Assembly: GCA_052267165.1 (NCBI GenBank)
Contig: JBKQHO010000003.1
Location: 1 to 64,000 of the forward strand
Length of the DNA stretch: 64,000 nucleotides
Direction: 5' to 3'
From: CAWICD01 sp052267165
GTDB lineage: Bacteria > Vulcanimicrobiota > Vulcanimicrobiia > Vulcanimicrobiales > Vulcanimicrobiaceae
Within the stretch, counting starts at the first letter, position 1; each line of letters starts with the position of its first letter. A program made the translations under genes and the position numbers. Below, piece by piece: positions 24,564 to 33,327 of this stretch. The notes beneath the pieces were generated by a model, which saw nothing but the letters and a program-made list of their open reading frames with translations, was not told the DNA's origin and ran no database searches.

Positions 24564-25167
24564 TTCCGCGGTTCGCGCGCCGGCGCACCACGAAGAACAG
24601 GACGACCGCAAGGGCCAGCAACACCACGAAGGCGATCGAGAAGCGGCGGATGAGGGGCAGAATCTCATTGAGGTGCCGATCGAAAGCATTCCCCAAGAGG
24701 ATGAGTCCCACGCAGTAGAAGGCCGAGCCGATCGCGGTATACACCCAAAAGTACCGCTTCGGCATCCGGGAGACGCCGGCCGGAAGGCCGGAGATGCCGC
24801 GGACGACGGGCACGAAACGGCAGACGAACACGATCGCATTCCCATATCGCTCGTAGAACGAGTGGAACGTGTCGAGCTTGTGCTCGTCGAGCTTGAAATA
24901 CTTCCCCCAGCGAGCCACGAACGGCCGGCCGCCGACGTAGCCGATCGCGTAGAGGATCGTCCCCCCGACCACTTCACCGAAGGTCGCTACCGCGGAAGCG
25001 ACCCAGAGATTCGAGAGGTGGCCCTTTGCGACGAGCGCACCGGCCGCGGGCAACACCAACTCGGTCCCGATGGGAACGCCGACGTTGCCGAGCACCATCA
25101 CGACGAAGAGTCCGAAGTAGCCGGCCGAATCGACCAGACTCAGGAAAAAATGGGTGACGTGTTCCAC
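24550..25167 (-). CDS. DedA/SNARE-associated family membrane protein
   Basis: A 205-residue polytopic protein with the DedA hallmarks: NVGVPIGTELVLPAAGALVA near the start, a GEVVGGTILYAIGYVGG loop, FVCRFVPVVRGISGLPAGVS (the conserved F/R-x-P-x-x-R re-entrant motif) and four to five membrane spans ending in a basic tail. DedA proteins act as lipid-carrier flippases such as for undecaprenyl phosphate. Full length and intact. Confidence 0.88.
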   Translation of the reverse strand: MEHVTHFFLSLVDSAGYFGLFVVMVLGNVGVPIGTELVLPAAGALVAKGHLSNLWVASAVATFGEVVGGTILYAIGYVGGRPFVARWGKYFKLDEHKLDTFHSFYERYGNAIVFVCRFVPVVRGISGLPAGVSRMPKRYFWVYTAIGSAFYCVGLILLGNAFDRHLNEILPLIRRFSIAFVVLLALAVVLFFVVRRRANRGSEPA

Positions 25168-25169
25168 GC

Positions 25170-25577
25170 CTAGCCGGCTACCCGGCCACGGTTATGAAGG
25201 TTTCCCGCGCGAGCCAGAATCTCGGCGGCCAGACCGCCGCCTTCCTCCGTGATGGCGTCGAGCAAGTGGACGGGCTCAACTTCGTCCTGTCCGGCCCGCA
25301 CCGCGGCCAGCGCGAAGACCTTGCGGGCGCGCGGCGTCACGAGAATGCCTTCCCAGAGACGGTCCTCGCCGGTCTTCAGCGCGAGTCGCAACTCGCCGTA
25401 CAGATCCGCGAATCCGACGCCTGCCGCGAGCAAGCGGCGGTCGACGCCGGCGTCGTGCTCCTCGAGTAAAGCAAGGAGCACGTGTTCGACGCCCACGTAG
25501 TAGTGGTTATAGTTCCGGCACGCTTGCTCGGCCGCGCGGAGAACGCGCTTTGCCGCCGGGCTGAAACGGGTAAACAC
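25170..25577 (-). CDS. Stand-alone Clp N-terminal domain protein
   Basis: 135 residues from GTG 25577: FTRFSPAAKRVLRAAEQACR ... NHYYVGVEHVLLALLEE, then a second half with VTPRARKVFALAAVRAG and VEPVHLLDAITEEGG. These are the two repeats of the ClpA/ClpC N domain, with no AAA+ module. Such proteins may bind adaptors or substrates for Clp proteases; some are ClpS-like regulators. The start is uncertain because ATG is absent and the upstream DNA is the tRNA gene. Confidence 0.7.
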   Translation of the reverse strand: MFTRFSPAAKRVLRAAEQACRNYNHYYVGVEHVLLALLEEHDAGVDRRLLAAGVGFADLYGELRLALKTGEDRLWEGILVTPRARKVFALAAVRAGQDEVEPVHLLDAITEEGGGLAAEILARAGNLHNRGRVAG

Positions 25578-25606
25578 GAATATGAAGGGGCCTTTGTGAC
25601 GAACTC

Positions 25607-25680
25607 TCGGGGCGGCAGGATTTGAACCTGTGACCTCTGCGTCCCGAACGCAGCGCTCTACCAAGCTGAGCTACGCCCCG
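25607..25680 (-). tRNA. tRNA-Pro (anticodon CGG)
   Basis: A 74-base cloverleaf on the minus strand: acceptor CGGGGCG pairing with CGCCCCG, D-arm AGCTCAGCTTGGTAGAGC, anticodon stem CTGCG/CGCAG with loop TTCGGGA (CGG at 34-36), T-loop TTCAAAT. The first nucleotide is C1 as expected for proline tRNA. One A-C mismatch lies at the base of the T stem, and CCA is not encoded. No attachment-site duplication of its 3' end was noticed nearby. Confidence 0.93.
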
Positions 25681-25814
25681 ATCTCTCGGCCTAGGCCGGC
25701 CGCGCCGGCTGCGCGGCACGATAACCTCGTGCAGCTAGGACCTCGCACGGTTCTCGGATGCAGTTCGCGCTCCTGCATGGTAACGGCTCGCCTCGCCGAA
25801 TCGTTACCTCACCT

Positions 25815-26495
25815 ATGGTTTACGTGATCGTCGGCTGCGGCCGCGTCGGTTCGTCGCTTGCAAAGCTGTTGACGGCTGAATCGCACGACGTAGTCGTCAT
25901 TGATGAGAGCCCTGCTGCGTTCAAACGGCTCGGCGACCGCTTTAGCGGGCGAGTCGAAGTTGGTACCGGCATCGACTACGACGTCCTCAACCGGGCCGGC
26001 GCTTCGGAAGCGGACGGCTTCGTCGCCGTCACCGACGGCGACAACCGGAACGTCATGGCCGCCTTGATCGCGCAGCGCATGTTTGGCATCAAGAAGATCG
26101 TCGCTCGCATCTACGACCCGCCGCGCGGGCAGCTGTATCGCGAGCTCGGGATCGAGACGGTCTGCCCGACGACGCTCGGAGCGAAGATCATCCGCGACAA
26201 GCTCATGCACATGCCCTACGAGTCGGTGCCGTCCTTCGATTTCGGCCGGCTCTCGACGCTCGCCGTCACCCTGCGGGAAATACAGAACGGCATGCTCGTC
26301 TCGGAGATCGAGAAGCCGGGCTTCATCCGCATCGGTGCGGTCCGACGCGGCTCCAGCGTCTTCGTGGCCAAGGACGACGACGCACTCAACACGGGCGACG
26401 AGATCAACGTGATCGTCGCTCCCGAGGCGCTCTCCGAATTCGTGGCGCGCTTCGCTTCGGCGGCCCAAGACGTCCCGGTCAGGCTGACGGCCTAG
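25815..26495 (+). CDS. TrkA/RCK potassium-channel regulatory protein 1
   Basis: 226 residues: an RCK_N Rossmann fold beginning VYVIVGCGRVGSSLAKLL (G-x-G-x-x-G nucleotide site) with acidic VIDES at the end of the second strand for NAD(H)/ATP ribose binding, and an RCK_C domain from about residue 135 (PSFDFGRLSTLAVTL ... DEINVIVAPEAL). It gates a Trk/Ktr potassium transporter from the cytoplasm. The stop overlaps the start of a second RCK gene by one base. No membrane subunit (TrkH/KtrB) lies beside them. Confidence 0.88.
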   Translation: MVYVIVGCGRVGSSLAKLLTAESHDVVVIDESPAAFKRLGDRFSGRVEVGTGIDYDVLNRAGASEADGFVAVTDGDNRNVMAALIAQRMFGIKKIVARIYDPPRGQLYRELGIETVCPTTLGAKIIRDKLMHMPYESVPSFDFGRLSTLAVTLREIQNGMLVSEIEKPGFIRIGAVRRGSSVFVAKDDDALNTGDEINVIVAPEALSEFVARFASAAQDVPVRLTA

Positions 26496-27178
26496 TGTTC
26501 ATCATCATCGTCGGCGGCGGCAAGGTCGGAACGTACCTCGCCCGCGAGCTGCTGAACCAGGGGCACGAGGTCGTCGTCATCGAGAAGGTCGCCGCGAAGG
26601 CGCAGCGGATGGCGAACCTGCTCGAAAACTACGTGACGATGGTCGGCGACGGCTGCGACCCGACCGTGCTGGAGCAAGCCGGGATCAAGCGCGCCGACGT
26701 CGTGGTCGCCGACACCGGCGACGACGAAGACAACCTCGTCGTCACGCTGATCTCGAAGAAACATTCGCTCGCGCGCTGCATCGCGCGCGTCAACAACCCG
26801 AAGAACAAGCTGATCTTCGAATCGATCGACCGAGAACACCCGATCACGCTGATCTCGTCGACGGAGATCATCCTCGACGCGATCAACGAACGCGTCAACG
26901 CGCCCGACTACTCGATCATCACCAAGCTGAAGCACGGCGACATCGAACTGGTGAAGCTGTCCATCCCGATCGGCTCGCCGGCCGACGGCAAGCGCATCGT
27001 CGACATCGGCTTCCCGCGCTCGAGCATCGTCGTCGCGGTCGACCGCGAAGAGGAAGAGCTGCTCATTCCCAACGGGGACACGCAGATCAAGGCCGGCGAC
27101 CAAGTCATCGTCATGGTGAAGCGCGAGTCGCGTCCGGATGTGCGCTCGGCGCTGGTCGGAGTGAAGACGCCGGCCTGA
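26495..27178 (+). CDS. TrkA/RCK potassium-channel regulatory protein 2
   Basis: GTG 26495 is embedded in TAGTG, coupling it to the first RCK gene. The 227-residue protein repeats the architecture: FIIIVGGGKVGTYLARELL, VVVIEK acidic/basic switch, then an RCK_C domain near residues 145-222 (IELVKLSIPIGSPADGKRIV ... GDQVIVMVKRE). Two single-RCK genes in tandem may form a heteromeric octameric ring in place of the double-RCK TrkA of enterobacteria. Confidence 0.88.
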   Translation: MFIIIVGGGKVGTYLARELLNQGHEVVVIEKVAAKAQRMANLLENYVTMVGDGCDPTVLEQAGIKRADVVVADTGDDEDNLVVTLISKKHSLARCIARVNNPKNKLIFESIDREHPITLISSTEIILDAINERVNAPDYSIITKLKHGDIELVKLSIPIGSPADGKRIVDIGFPRSSIVVAVDREEEELLIPNGDTQIKAGDQVIVMVKRESRPDVRSALVGVKTPA

Positions 27179-27669
27179 GTCAGATCGCGATTCGGGCCGC
27201 GGTTCCGGACGACTTCGCGGCGATCTGGCCCATCTTTCACGCCGTCGTCGCCGCCGGCGAAAGTTACGCGTTCGACCCCACCACTACCGCAGATGAAGCG
27301 CGGCGCTGGTGGATGCCGCCGCCGCCCGCGCGCACGTTCGTCGCCGAGTTCGACGGCAGAATCGCCGGCACGTATCTCCTCAAGCCGAATCAGCCGGGTC
27401 TGGGGTCGCACGTCGCCAACGCGGGCTACATGGTCGACCCGGCGTTTCGCGGACTCGGCTTAGCGGGCGCGATGTGCCGACACTCGCTCGAAGCGGCTCG
27501 CGAGCTCGGTTTCTCGGCCATGCAGTTCAACTTCGTCGTCAGCACGAACGCCACGGCAATCGCCCTCTGGGAGCGCCATGGTTTCGCGACCGTCGGCCGT
27601 CTCCCGCGGGCCTTCCGGCATGCGACCTTCGGCGAGGTTGACGCACTCGTGATGCACCGCTTCCTATGA
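27175..27669 (+). CDS. GNAT-family N-acetyltransferase with probable non-standard start
   Basis: Family similarity starts at IAIRAAVPDDFAAIWPIF, encoded from 27184, and includes AGYMVDPAFRGLGLAGAMCR (acetyl-CoA pyrophosphate loop R-G-x-G-x-A) and NATAIALWERHGF. No ATG, GTG or TTG lies upstream in frame close enough; CTG 27175, overlapping the RCK stop as CTGA, is the best candidate. ATG 27313 would remove the first strand and helix of the fold. Substrate unknown; it is likely cotranscribed with the RCK genes. Confidence 0.7.
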   Translation: MSQIAIRAAVPDDFAAIWPIFHAVVAAGESYAFDPTTTADEARRWWMPPPPARTFVAEFDGRIAGTYLLKPNQPGLGSHVANAGYMVDPAFRGLGLAGAMCRHSLEAARELGFSAMQFNFVVSTNATAIALWERHGFATVGRLPRAFRHATFGEVDALVMHRFL

Positions 27670-27795
27670 CGGCCACGAACCGGCTTGCCCACGCCGGCGC
27701 TCTGCCTCGTGAGCGCGCTGTGCGCGGTGCGCCGGCGCCGGGCCACATCACACTCGCTCAGCGCCCGCCGCGGAGCAGGGGACTCCTCGCTGCCG

Positions 27796-28431
27796 CTAGA
27801 TCAAGCCGCGGCGCAGGGCCACGACCGCGGCTTGGGTGCGGTCGGCGGCGGCCAGCTTCTCGAGGATGTCGCGAATGTGGCCCTTCACCGTTCCAAGTCC
27901 GATGAAGAGCGCGCTCGCGATCTCGGCGTTGCTCTTGCCGTCGGCGATCATGCGCAGGATCTCGGTCTCGCGCTCGGTGAGCGGCGAGGCGACGGCCGTC
28001 GGCCGCGTCGCGCCCAAGTGGCGCATCACGACGTGCGCGATCTTCGGATCGAAATAGGCGCCGCCGTCGGCTGCCGTGCGCACCGCGGCGACGATCAGTT
28101 CGGGGCGCGAGGTCTTGAGCGAGTACGCGTCGGCGCCGGCCGAGAGCGCGGCCAGCACTTCTTCTTCGAGGTCGTGCACCGTCAGAATCGCGACCCGCGT
28201 CTCCGGCGCGGCGGTGCGAATGCGCCGCGTCAATTCGATGCCGTCGATGCCTGGCAAGCCGATGTCGACGACGGCGACGGTCGGGCGTTCCTTGACGATC
28301 GCCTCGAGGCCGGCCAGTCCGTCGCCGGCCTCGGCCACGACGCGAAAACCGTCGGCCTCGAGGGCTGTGCGCAGGCCCGCGCGCGTTAGCGCGTGATCCT
28401 CGACGATGACGACCGTGCGCGGTTCGCTCAC
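27796..28431 (-). CDS. NarL/LuxR-family response regulator
   Basis: 211 residues. The receiver domain has the acidic pair ED (11-12), phosphoacceptor Asp56 in VVDIGLPG, Thr84 and Lys106 in SLKTS; the C-terminal LuxR HTH is LTERETEILRMIADGKSNAE followed by IGLGTVKGHIRDILEKL. GTG 28431 overlaps the histidine kinase stop as GTGA, so it is coupled to its cognate kinase. Targets unknown. Confidence 0.92.
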   Translation of the reverse strand: MSEPRTVVIVEDHALTRAGLRTALEADGFRVVAEAGDGLAGLEAIVKERPTVAVVDIGLPGIDGIELTRRIRTAAPETRVAILTVHDLEEEVLAALSAGADAYSLKTSRPELIVAAVRTAADGGAYFDPKIAHVVMRHLGATRPTAVASPLTERETEILRMIADGKSNAEIASALFIGLGTVKGHIRDILEKLAAADRTQAAVVALRRGLI

Positions 28432-29996
28432 GCCGGCACCGCCGCGACCGCCTGCGGCAACGCCAGCGTGAACGTGCTGCCGCCGCCGGCGCGCGGCGCG
28501 AAGCGAACCTCGCCGCCGTGGCTTTCGGCGATGCGCCGTACGATGTAGAGCCCAAGCCCCGAGCCGGCGCCGCGGCTCGTGCCGCCGCGCTGGAAGAGCC
28601 GCGGACGGTCGGCTTCCGGAACGCCGTAGCCGGTGTCCTCGACGCTCAGCTCGGCGCGGCCGCCGTGCTCGCCGGTGCGCACGACGATCGCGCCGCCCGC
28701 GGGCGTCCAGGCAAGCGCGTTCGCGAGCAGGTTGACGAGCGCGCGGCGCAACTCTTGCGGATCCGCCATCACGGCCACGCCGTCCGCCGCCTCGACACGG
28801 ACCTCGAGCCCTTTGCCGCGCGCGAGCACGTCGAGTTCCCCGACCACGTCGTGCGCCAGCGACGCGAGCTCGACGCGTTCGCGGCGTGTCGAACGCTCGC
28901 CGGACTCATAGCGTGAAACCAAGAGCAGCGTTTCGGCGAGCCGCTGCAGCTCGTCGTTGGACTGCAGCGTTCGCTCGAGGATCGCGCGATACGCTTCGGG
29001 CAGCGTCCCGTAAGCGCCGGCCAGCGCCTGCTGCGTCGTCATGCGCGCCGCGGCCAGCGGCGTGCGCAGATCGTGCGAGAGCGCGTACACGATGTCGCGG
29101 ATCACGTCGCTGCGCTCGCGCAGCGCGTCGTTGGCGCGCGCGAGCTCTTCGTTGCGCTCGCCGAGCTGAACGAACAGTGCCGCTTGCGCCAGCGCGATCG
29201 CGGCTTGATCGACGTAATACGCCAGCCCTTCCTCGAAGTTCGCTTCAAACGGCTCGCGCGCGCGCAGCAGCACGAGCACGCCGAAAACCTGCTCGTGCTC
29301 GACGAGCGGCGCGGCGACCGCGTGCGGATGACCGAACGCCTCGAGCACGAGCCGCCCGAGCGCGTCACTCTCACCGACCGATACGATCCCGCGACCTCCG
29401 GCGACGCGGTGCAACAGCGACAGCACGGCGGGCGAAGGGCGTTGACGTGAGAGCTCGACCTCCCCCGAGGCCGAGCGCACGTAACTCGTCGGCTCGTCGC
29501 TGCTCGGTCTGAACACGAACAGCCGGGCCGCGTCGACGCCGAGCGAAGCGATCGCTTCGCGCACGATCGCGCGCTCGATCAGCTCGACGTTGACCGAACC
29601 GCGAATCGATTCGACGGCGCGGCGCACGCCGCGCTCGCGCGCGGCACGCTCCTGTCGCGCGGCCAGCTCGCCCGCCTGCCGGGCGGATTGCTGGGCCGCG
29701 ATGCTGAGCCCGCCGACCAGGAGAAACGACAGCCCAGCGATGACCCGGTCGCCGATTGCAATCGTGTCCCAGTGGTTACCAGCGGCAACGCCGTTCGCAT
29801 AGCCCGCCGTGAAATTCGCGACCAACGCGACCACCACGAGGATCCGCGTGAAACGCGGATCGACGGCCAGGCTGCTGAGCGCGATCGGCCCATTGAGCAG
29901 GATCGCCGCCACGAAGAGCTGCGGCGTGAAGATGTCGAGGACCCAAGCCCCGGCGAGAAGCCCGACACACGTCGGGCGGATCCAGCGTGCAGGCAC
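28428..29996 (-). CDS. Membrane histidine kinase with GAF domain
   Basis: From GTG 29996 (522 residues) the protein has about four N-terminal membrane segments (residues 5-110), a coiled linker, a GAF-like sensor domain (about 145-300), a HisKA box ALSHDLRTPLAAARM with the phosphorylated His, and an HATPase_c domain with N box NLLANALAWTP, G1 DTGYGVPE and G2 GSGLGLYIV. An in-frame GTG at 30071 would extend it, but then its start would overlap the divergent gene at 30035. Its partner regulator follows. The KdpD-like protein beside it lacks a kinase domain, which makes a functional link possible. Confidence 0.88.
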   Translation of the reverse strand: MPARWIRPTCVGLLAGAWVLDIFTPQLFVAAILLNGPIALSSLAVDPRFTRILVVVALVANFTAGYANGVAAGNHWDTIAIGDRVIAGLSFLLVGGLSIAAQQSARQAGELAARQERAARERGVRRAVESIRGSVNVELIERAIVREAIASLGVDAARLFVFRPSSDEPTSYVRSASGEVELSRQRPSPAVLSLLHRVAGGRGIVSVGESDALGRLVLEAFGHPHAVAAPLVEHEQVFGVLVLLRAREPFEANFEEGLAYYVDQAAIALAQAALFVQLGERNEELARANDALRERSDVIRDIVYALSHDLRTPLAAARMTTQQALAGAYGTLPEAYRAILERTLQSNDELQRLAETLLLVSRYESGERSTRRERVELASLAHDVVGELDVLARGKGLEVRVEAADGVAVMADPQELRRALVNLLANALAWTPAGGAIVVRTGEHGGRAELSVEDTGYGVPEADRPRLFQRGGTSRGAGSGLGLYIVRRIAESHGGEVRFAPRAGGGSTFTLALPQAVAAVPA

Positions 29997-30034
29997 GCTA
30001 GGCGCTTCGCTGCTCGACGCGAAACATCCGCGCA

Positions 30035-32164
30035 GTGAACGACCGGCTCGCAAGACCCTCGGCTGAGGCACTGCTGCGAGAGCTGGGCGGGACGCCTCGA
30101 CTCAGCGTCTACCTCGCAAGCGCGCCCGGGGCCGGCAAGACGCGCCGCCTGCTCGAGGACGCCATCCGCCTTCAGGAGTCGGGCATCCGAGTCGTGCTCG
30201 GCTGGATCGAGACGAAGGGCCGTCCCGAGCTCGACGCGCTGGCCGCGCGCGTTCCACGCATCCCGCCCCGCGCGGCGCAAGTCGGCGGAGCGACCTTCGA
30301 AGATTTCGACTTCGACGCGGCGGTCGCGCTCAAGCCGCAGCACCTCATCCTCGACGAGCTCGCGCACACCAACCTCGAGGGCGGCAGGCACGCCAAGCGC
30401 TGGCAGGACGCGCTGGGCTTGCGCGAGGCCGGCATCAGCGTCAGCGGCGCGCTCAACATCCTGCACATCGAGACCGTCGCGGCGACGGCCGAGGGGCTGA
30501 TCGGCCATCCGATCCGCGAGATCGTGCCGTTCTCGTTCTTGCGCGCGGCCGACGAGGTGATCGCCCTCGACGCGTCGCCCGAGCAGTTCGAGGCGCGGCT
30601 CCTCTCGGGCGCGGTCGTGCGGCCCGACGATATCGAGCGCGCGCGCAAGACGATCTTCCGGCCGCAGACGCTGCGCTTTCTGCGCGAGATGATGCTGCGC
30701 ACGGTCGACGAGCTCACCTCGGCCGGCGTCATCGCGCACAAGACCTCGACGGCGCTGGCGCTCGTGACCGGCGACGGCGACGGCGGCACGTTTCTGCGCA
30801 AGATCTCGATCGTCGCCGACGCGCTCGACCTCGCGCTCGACGTCGCGTTCGTCGGCCACGCGAACGCCGACGAAGTGACCGAAGTCGCTCGAGAGCTCGA
30901 CGCGGATCTTGTCACCCTTCAAAATTTCGACGTCGCGAAACCGCACCTGAGCGACCTGAAGGCGACTCTGATCGCCGTCCCGCTCGGAGCGCTCGCCACG
31001 CGCATCGCCGCGCGCCCTTCGGAGCGCGACGTGTTCATCGTCGACCCGGCGCCCATGCCTCCGAGCGAACGCCAAATCGCGTTTCCTCGCTACGCCCAAA
31101 CCGCCGGCGACCGGATGCGGATCGGCTACGGCCGCCTGACGATCTATCTCGGCGCGGCGGCCGGCAGCGGCAAAACGTACGCGATGCTCGACCGCGGTCA
31201 CCAGCTCAAGGAAGCCGGCGTCGACATCGTGGGCGCGTTCATCGAAACGCACCGGCGCAAGGAAACCGTCAAGAAGATGGAAGGCCTCGAGGTCCTGCCG
31301 CGGCTCGAGCTCGTTTACGAGGGCCTGCACTATAGCGAGCTCGACGTCGACGCCGTCTTGGAGCGACACCCGGCGGTTGCCCTGATCGACGAGCTCGCCC
31401 ACACCAACGCGCCCGGCGCCTTTCACGCCAAGCGCTTCGACGATGTGCTGCAAGTACTGCGCGCCGGCATCTCGGTCATGACGACGCTCAACGTCCAGCA
31501 CCTCGAAGGCCTCAGCGACGCGGTCCTGCGGCTGACGGGCCAGCGCGTGCGCGAAACGATCCCCGACGACATCCTCGGAATCGCCGACGACGTCATTCTG
31601 ATCGACACGTCGCCCGACACGCTGCGCGAACGTTTGCGTGCCGGCAAGATTTACGGGCCCGAGAAGATCGACGACGCGCTCGCCAACTTCTTCCGCACCG
31701 AGAACCTGGCCGCGCTGCGCGAGCTTGCGCTGCGCGAGATCGTCCGGGCGCGCGGCGGCACGAAGCGCCCAGCGCCGTTCGCCCGACTTGCGCTCGGCGT
31801 CAAAGCGCGCGAACGCGACATCGAGCTGATCGAGCGGTGCGCGCGGATCGCGCTGCGGCTCGAAATCGACTTGACGGTCGTCCACGTCGCGAAGAAGGCC
31901 GACATGAGCGCAAGCCGGGTCGCCGCCGCCCTGGAAGAGACGACTCGCCGCGTCCGAGCGCGTTGGATCCTGGCGACGGGCGACGACACCGCGCGGGAGC
32001 TGATCGCGGCGGCCGCCCGCGACAACGCGGGGACGATCGCCATCGAGGGAGCACTCTCCAAACCGCGCTGGCCGGCCGGCGGCACGCCCTTCGCGCGGCG
32101 GCTGCTCGATGCCGGCGCGCGCCAGATGCTGATCCTCACCCCGCCGGGTGAGCGGCCGCGATAG
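30035..32164 (+). CDS. Tandem-duplicated KdpD sensor-domain protein without kinase
   Basis: 709 residues made of two KdpD N-terminal units in a row. Unit 1 (about 20-350) has APGAGKTRRLL and LDELAHTNLEGGRHAKRW; unit 2 (about 365-709) has AAAGSGKTYAMLDRG, LIDELAHTNAPGAFHAKRF and TLNVQHLEGL, each followed by a Usp-like fold. Unit 2 matches KdpD best; unit 1 is diverged. The membrane, GAF and histidine-kinase parts of KdpD are absent and no kdpFABC lies nearby. It is divergent from a GAF/HisKA kinase 38 bases away. In KdpD this region binds ATP and c-di-AMP and senses potassium limitation. Confidence 0.85.
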   Translation: MNDRLARPSAEALLRELGGTPRLSVYLASAPGAGKTRRLLEDAIRLQESGIRVVLGWIETKGRPELDALAARVPRIPPRAAQVGGATFEDFDFDAAVALKPQHLILDELAHTNLEGGRHAKRWQDALGLREAGISVSGALNILHIETVAATAEGLIGHPIREIVPFSFLRAADEVIALDASPEQFEARLLSGAVVRPDDIERARKTIFRPQTLRFLREMMLRTVDELTSAGVIAHKTSTALALVTGDGDGGTFLRKISIVADALDLALDVAFVGHANADEVTEVARELDADLVTLQNFDVAKPHLSDLKATLIAVPLGALATRIAARPSERDVFIVDPAPMPPSERQIAFPRYAQTAGDRMRIGYGRLTIYLGAAAGSGKTYAMLDRGHQLKEAGVDIVGAFIETHRRKETVKKMEGLEVLPRLELVYEGLHYSELDVDAVLERHPAVALIDELAHTNAPGAFHAKRFDDVLQVLRAGISVMTTLNVQHLEGLSDAVLRLTGQRVRETIPDDILGIADDVILIDTSPDTLRERLRAGKIYGPEKIDDALANFFRTENLAALRELALREIVRARGGTKRPAPFARLALGVKARERDIELIERCARIALRLEIDLTVVHVAKKADMSASRVAAALEETTRRVRARWILATGDDTARELIAAAARDNAGTIAIEGALSKPRWPAGGTPFARRLLDAGARQMLILTPPGERPR

Positions 32165-32357
32165 CGGCAGCGCCGCATCGTAGAGTGAGGTCTCCGGCGA
32201 GGAACCGCGTTTGACAGGCAGTCGCGAGCGACGATAACGTGGCATCGCACGCCGTGCGGAGGCGCAGCTCCGGACCGGACAAAGGCCGTCGGCGCGTTTG
32301 CGCCAAATAATATGACCCAGGCTGGCGTGAACGCGATTTCCCGAGGTTTCGAGCACG

Positions 32358-32822
32358 ATGAACGATGAGACGGCGGCGGGCGACGCGCTCGGCCGGCACC
32401 TGCGAGAGACACCGCGCTACTACGACGTCCTCGGCGTATCGCTGAATGCGTCTCCGGCGCAGATCAAGGCGGCCTATCGTGCCGCGATCCGAAAATACCA
32501 CCCCGACGTGAACCGCGCTCCGAACGCGCAACGCCTCACGGCGCTGCTCAACGAAGCCTATGCGACGCTGTCACATCCGGACAAGCGGCGAGCGCACGAC
32601 GCGGCGCTGGCGAGCAGGCAGTTCGCGAAGACGCGCCGTCAGACCAACGCACCGGCGAGGCGCCACGCCTCCCGGCGACGCGCTCACAGCGCCCCCTTTC
32701 TGTCGACACTCTTCACCAGCGTTCTGTCCATGTCGAACCAATGGTGTGAGATCTACGTCGAGTCGTGCGAACTCGCGTTCGGCATGCTTTGTAGCTCGAT
32801 CACGCGCGATATGGAGAGCTGA
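32358..32822 (+). CDS. Short J-domain protein
   Basis: 154 residues with a J domain at about 20-85: YYDVLGVSLNASPAQIKAAY, then KYHPDVNR with the invariant HPD, and AYATLSHPDKRRAHD. A basic linker and a weakly hydrophobic C-terminal tail (LFTSVLSMSNQW) follow. No zinc or CTD domains of full DnaJ are present, so it would recruit DnaK to a particular site or client. ATG 32358 leaves 20 residues before the domain. Confidence 0.85.
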   Translation: MNDETAAGDALGRHLRETPRYYDVLGVSLNASPAQIKAAYRAAIRKYHPDVNRAPNAQRLTALLNEAYATLSHPDKRRAHDAALASRQFAKTRRQTNAPARRHASRRRAHSAPFLSTLFTSVLSMSNQWCEIYVESCELAFGMLCSSITRDMES

Positions 32823-32960
32823 CGGCGCTACCTGCCGCCGGAACGACGACCGGCGCTCGCGGGCGCAGTCGGCGACGTTGGCGAGACCTGGAACCTCGAT
32901 CAGATGATCAGTTGCAGACGCTGAAGGTCGATGGTCGCTCTGCTTGACGAAGCCAACGTC

Positions 32961-33323
32961 TCAGTTGTCGCTGTCCCAGAGTATGGGAGACTTCTTGGCA
33001 CGCAGGATCACGTTGGCGTGCAAGGCGCCGGACGCGTCGTAGTCACCTCGCACCATGACCGCCGTCCCGAGCGCTGGCACCACGCTGAGATGGTTCTGGA
33101 GTGCCGGGCTCGCATCGACGTGAACGCTGCCGCTGCGCGTCTGCAGCGTCAGCAGCTAGCCGCTGACCGCGGTGATCGTCCCGAAGATCCGGTGCGGCGA
33201 GGCTGGAACCTGCGGGACTGGTGCGAGCTCGTACGGATACGGGCCCTGAGCGAGCGCGGGGGCGCTCGACAGACCAGCCGAGAGCGCGACCGCGAAGAGC
33301 GAAAACCGTCCGAGATGCATCAT
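32961..33323 (-). pseudogene. Secreted DUF5666-like protein interrupted by an amber codon
   Basis: ATG 33323 starts a signal peptide (FSLFAVALSAGLSSAPALAQ) followed by HRIFGTITAVSG, then TAG at 33156-33158. The same frame goes on without interruption: LLTLQTRSGSVHVDASPALQ, VVPALGTAVMVRGDYDASGA, LHANVILRAKKS and a TGA at 32961. The beta-strand pattern G-T-I-x-V-x-G-x-x-L-T-L-x-T is that of small secreted OB-like DUF5666 proteins. One base change separates this from an intact 120-residue protein. Confidence 0.7.
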
Positions 33324-33327
33324 GACC

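Noticed and set aside
25607..25680. tRNA-Pro as an integration site for the island
   Set aside because: The island lies more than 4 kb away, beyond uvrC, and no duplicated tRNA 3' end was seen.
29579..32356. A 925-codon minus-strand open frame
   Set aside because: It is antisense to the KdpD-like gene, with residues typical of a GC-skewed shadow frame; the plus strand carries clear conserved motifs.
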